The notes beneath the pieces were generated by a model. It was not told the origin of the DNA, ran no database searches, and saw only the letters and a program-made list of their open reading frames with translations. A stretch of DNA of 64,000 nucleotides from PALSA-610 sp038239145 (GTDB lineage Bacteria; Actinomycetota; Acidimicrobiia; IMCC26256; PALSA-610), in NCBI GenBank assembly GCA_038239145.1, contig JBBSFB010000005.1:67491-131490 (forward strand), read 5' to 3'. The first letter of the stretch is position 1, and each line of letters begins with the position of its first letter. The translations under genes and the position numbers were made by a program. Positions 63,598 to 64,000 of the stretch are shown one piece after another.

Positions 63598-64000
63598 TCA
63601 AGCAGATGGCGTGCGACCAGGTCGCCGCTTTCGACTGATCAACGTCAGCGCCCCGCCGACACCGAGTGCGGCGAGTCCGAGCAGCTGCGGACGGGTGTCG
63701 CTGCCGGTGAACGGCAGTGAACCCGTACGACTTCTTGCCGTCGTGACGGTGACATTCGCGGGCGTCGTCGTCGAGGTGGTCACGGTCGAACCTTCGGCGA
63801 CAATCGTGGCCGACTCCGGCACCGTCGTCGTGCTGCCAACAACCGTCGTCGGTGAAACAACCGTCGTGGTCGTGGTCGGCGCTTCCGTCGTGGTCGTGGT
63901 CGGCGCTTCCGTCGTGGTCGTGGTCGGCGCTTCCGTCGTGGTCGTGGTCGGCGCTTCCGTCGTGGTCGTGGTCGGCGCTTCCGTCGTGGTCGTGGTCGGC
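63598..64000 (-). CDS. LPFTG-type wall-anchored protein, C-terminal part (runs off right edge)
   Basis: The C-terminus is a complete sortase sorting signal: LPFTGSD, a hydrophobic segment (LLGLAALGVGGALTLIS) and a positive tail (RKRRPGRTPSA) before the stop at 63598. Upstream comes a Thr/Val-rich stalk made of EAPTTTTT octapeptides encoded by the 24-nt repeats at 63863-64000, continuing past the window edge. Such Thr-rich, probably O-glycosylated stalks hold a functional domain away from the cell wall. The start and the outer domain are not in the window. LPxTG anchoring implies a housekeeping sortase in the host. Confidence 0.85.
   Translation of the reverse strand, partial: PTTTTTEAPTTTTTEAPTTTTTEAPTTTTTEAPTTTTTEAPTTTTTVVSPTTVVGSTTTVPESATIVAEGSTVTTSTTTPANVTVTTARSRTGSLPFTGSDTRPQLLGLAALGVGGALTLISRKRRPGRTPSA
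63863..64000. repeat. Tandem 24-nt repeat coding for EAPTTTTT, at least 5.75 copies
   Basis: GTCGTGGTCGTGGTCGGCGC plus TTCC is repeated five times without change and then continues for 18 nt to the window edge. On the minus strand each unit gives EAPTTTTT. Units are contiguous with no spacers, so not CRISPR. Perfect identity suggests recent expansion, and copy number may vary between strains. Confidence 0.95.

Noticed and set aside
63417..63638. Plus-strand 73-codon open frame between the two-helix protein and the LPFTG gene
   Set aside because: No ribosome site, no recognisable domain, and it overlaps the end of the wall-protein gene on the other strand; probably chance.
63863..64000. CRISPR array
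   Set aside because: The 24-nt units are contiguous without spacers and lie in frame in a coding sequence giving EAPTTTTT.

Overview
The window is high-GC (roughly two-thirds G+C) DNA with the gene content of an actinobacterium: a mycothiol-nitroreductase-type thioredoxin-fold protein, an F420-type luciferase-family oxidoreductase, two PNPOx-fold flavin/deazaflavin proteins, a DevR/DosR-type regulator with DosR-like operator boxes, an LPFTG wall-sorting signal and many GTG starts. The secreted glycosidase with GYWxVAxDGGIFSFGDA repeats is a style I associate with Acidimicrobiia and their uncultured relatives; that placement is inference. No replication, ribosomal, phage or transposase genes are visible.

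Layout. 1-6.3 kb: end of a cysteine dioxygenase, a rhodanese, a berberine-bridge-type flavoprotein, a START-fold protein, a HAD hydrolase, a MarR regulator with a C-terminal cysteine cluster, and remnants of a DUF3224 gene, an ABC ATPase and perhaps an MDR reductase. 6.3-12.3 kb: FtsX-type permease, MmpL/RND exporter, TauE/SafE permease. 12.3-14.4 kb: glyoxalase-fold protein, F420-type oxidoreductase and TauD-type dioxygenase in one direction. 14.6-23.6 kb: a dormancy/hypoxia-like island (MgtA-type ATPase, two PNPOx proteins, DevR/DosR, double universal stress protein, GNAT-acyl-CoA synthetase, degenerate GGDEF) with two good and one weak DosR-like box. 23.7-31 kb: GH43-repeat protein, GH13 alpha-glucosidase, glycosyltransferase, small proteins and a decayed phosphodiester glycosidase. 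31.1-35.3 kb: a tightly packed redox operon (Thr-rich secreted protein, ApbE, ferric-reductase-like membrane protein, NuoF-like flavoprotein, ferredoxin) beside a decayed haem-binding gene. 35.4-43.9 kb: DMF-amidase-like protein, flavoprotein, aldo/keto reductase, ECF sigma factor with zinc-finger anti-sigma factor, a second START protein, beta-helix lipoprotein, methyltransferase. 43.9-52.6 kb: frameshifted adenosine deaminase, hydrolases, several TetR regulators with readable operators, an MFS exporter and a LEH-like/hydrolase pair. 52.7-64 kb: two broken Fic genes, a B12-domain protein coupled to a diguanylate cyclase, a truncated tRNA-Met next to a truncated SDR gene, a coupled pair of dihydrodipicolinate-reductase-like genes facing an SDR-MarR pair, a secreted BNR-repeat protein, and an LPFTG wall protein running off the right edge.

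How it works together. Four parts look like functional units: the DosR-like stress island; the flavin/haem/Fe-S redox operon; the cobalamin-sensor plus c-di-GMP synthase pair; and local regulator-target pairs whose operators can be read as palindromes (MarR at 4.4 kb, TetR at 47.2, 49.05 and 51.2 kb, MarR/SDR at 57.9 kb). Against this, about a dozen genes are frameshifted, interrupted or truncated. The multi-lesion cases argue for real gene decay, while two cases (adenosine deaminase, the G-run in the glycosidase) could be single-base sequence errors.
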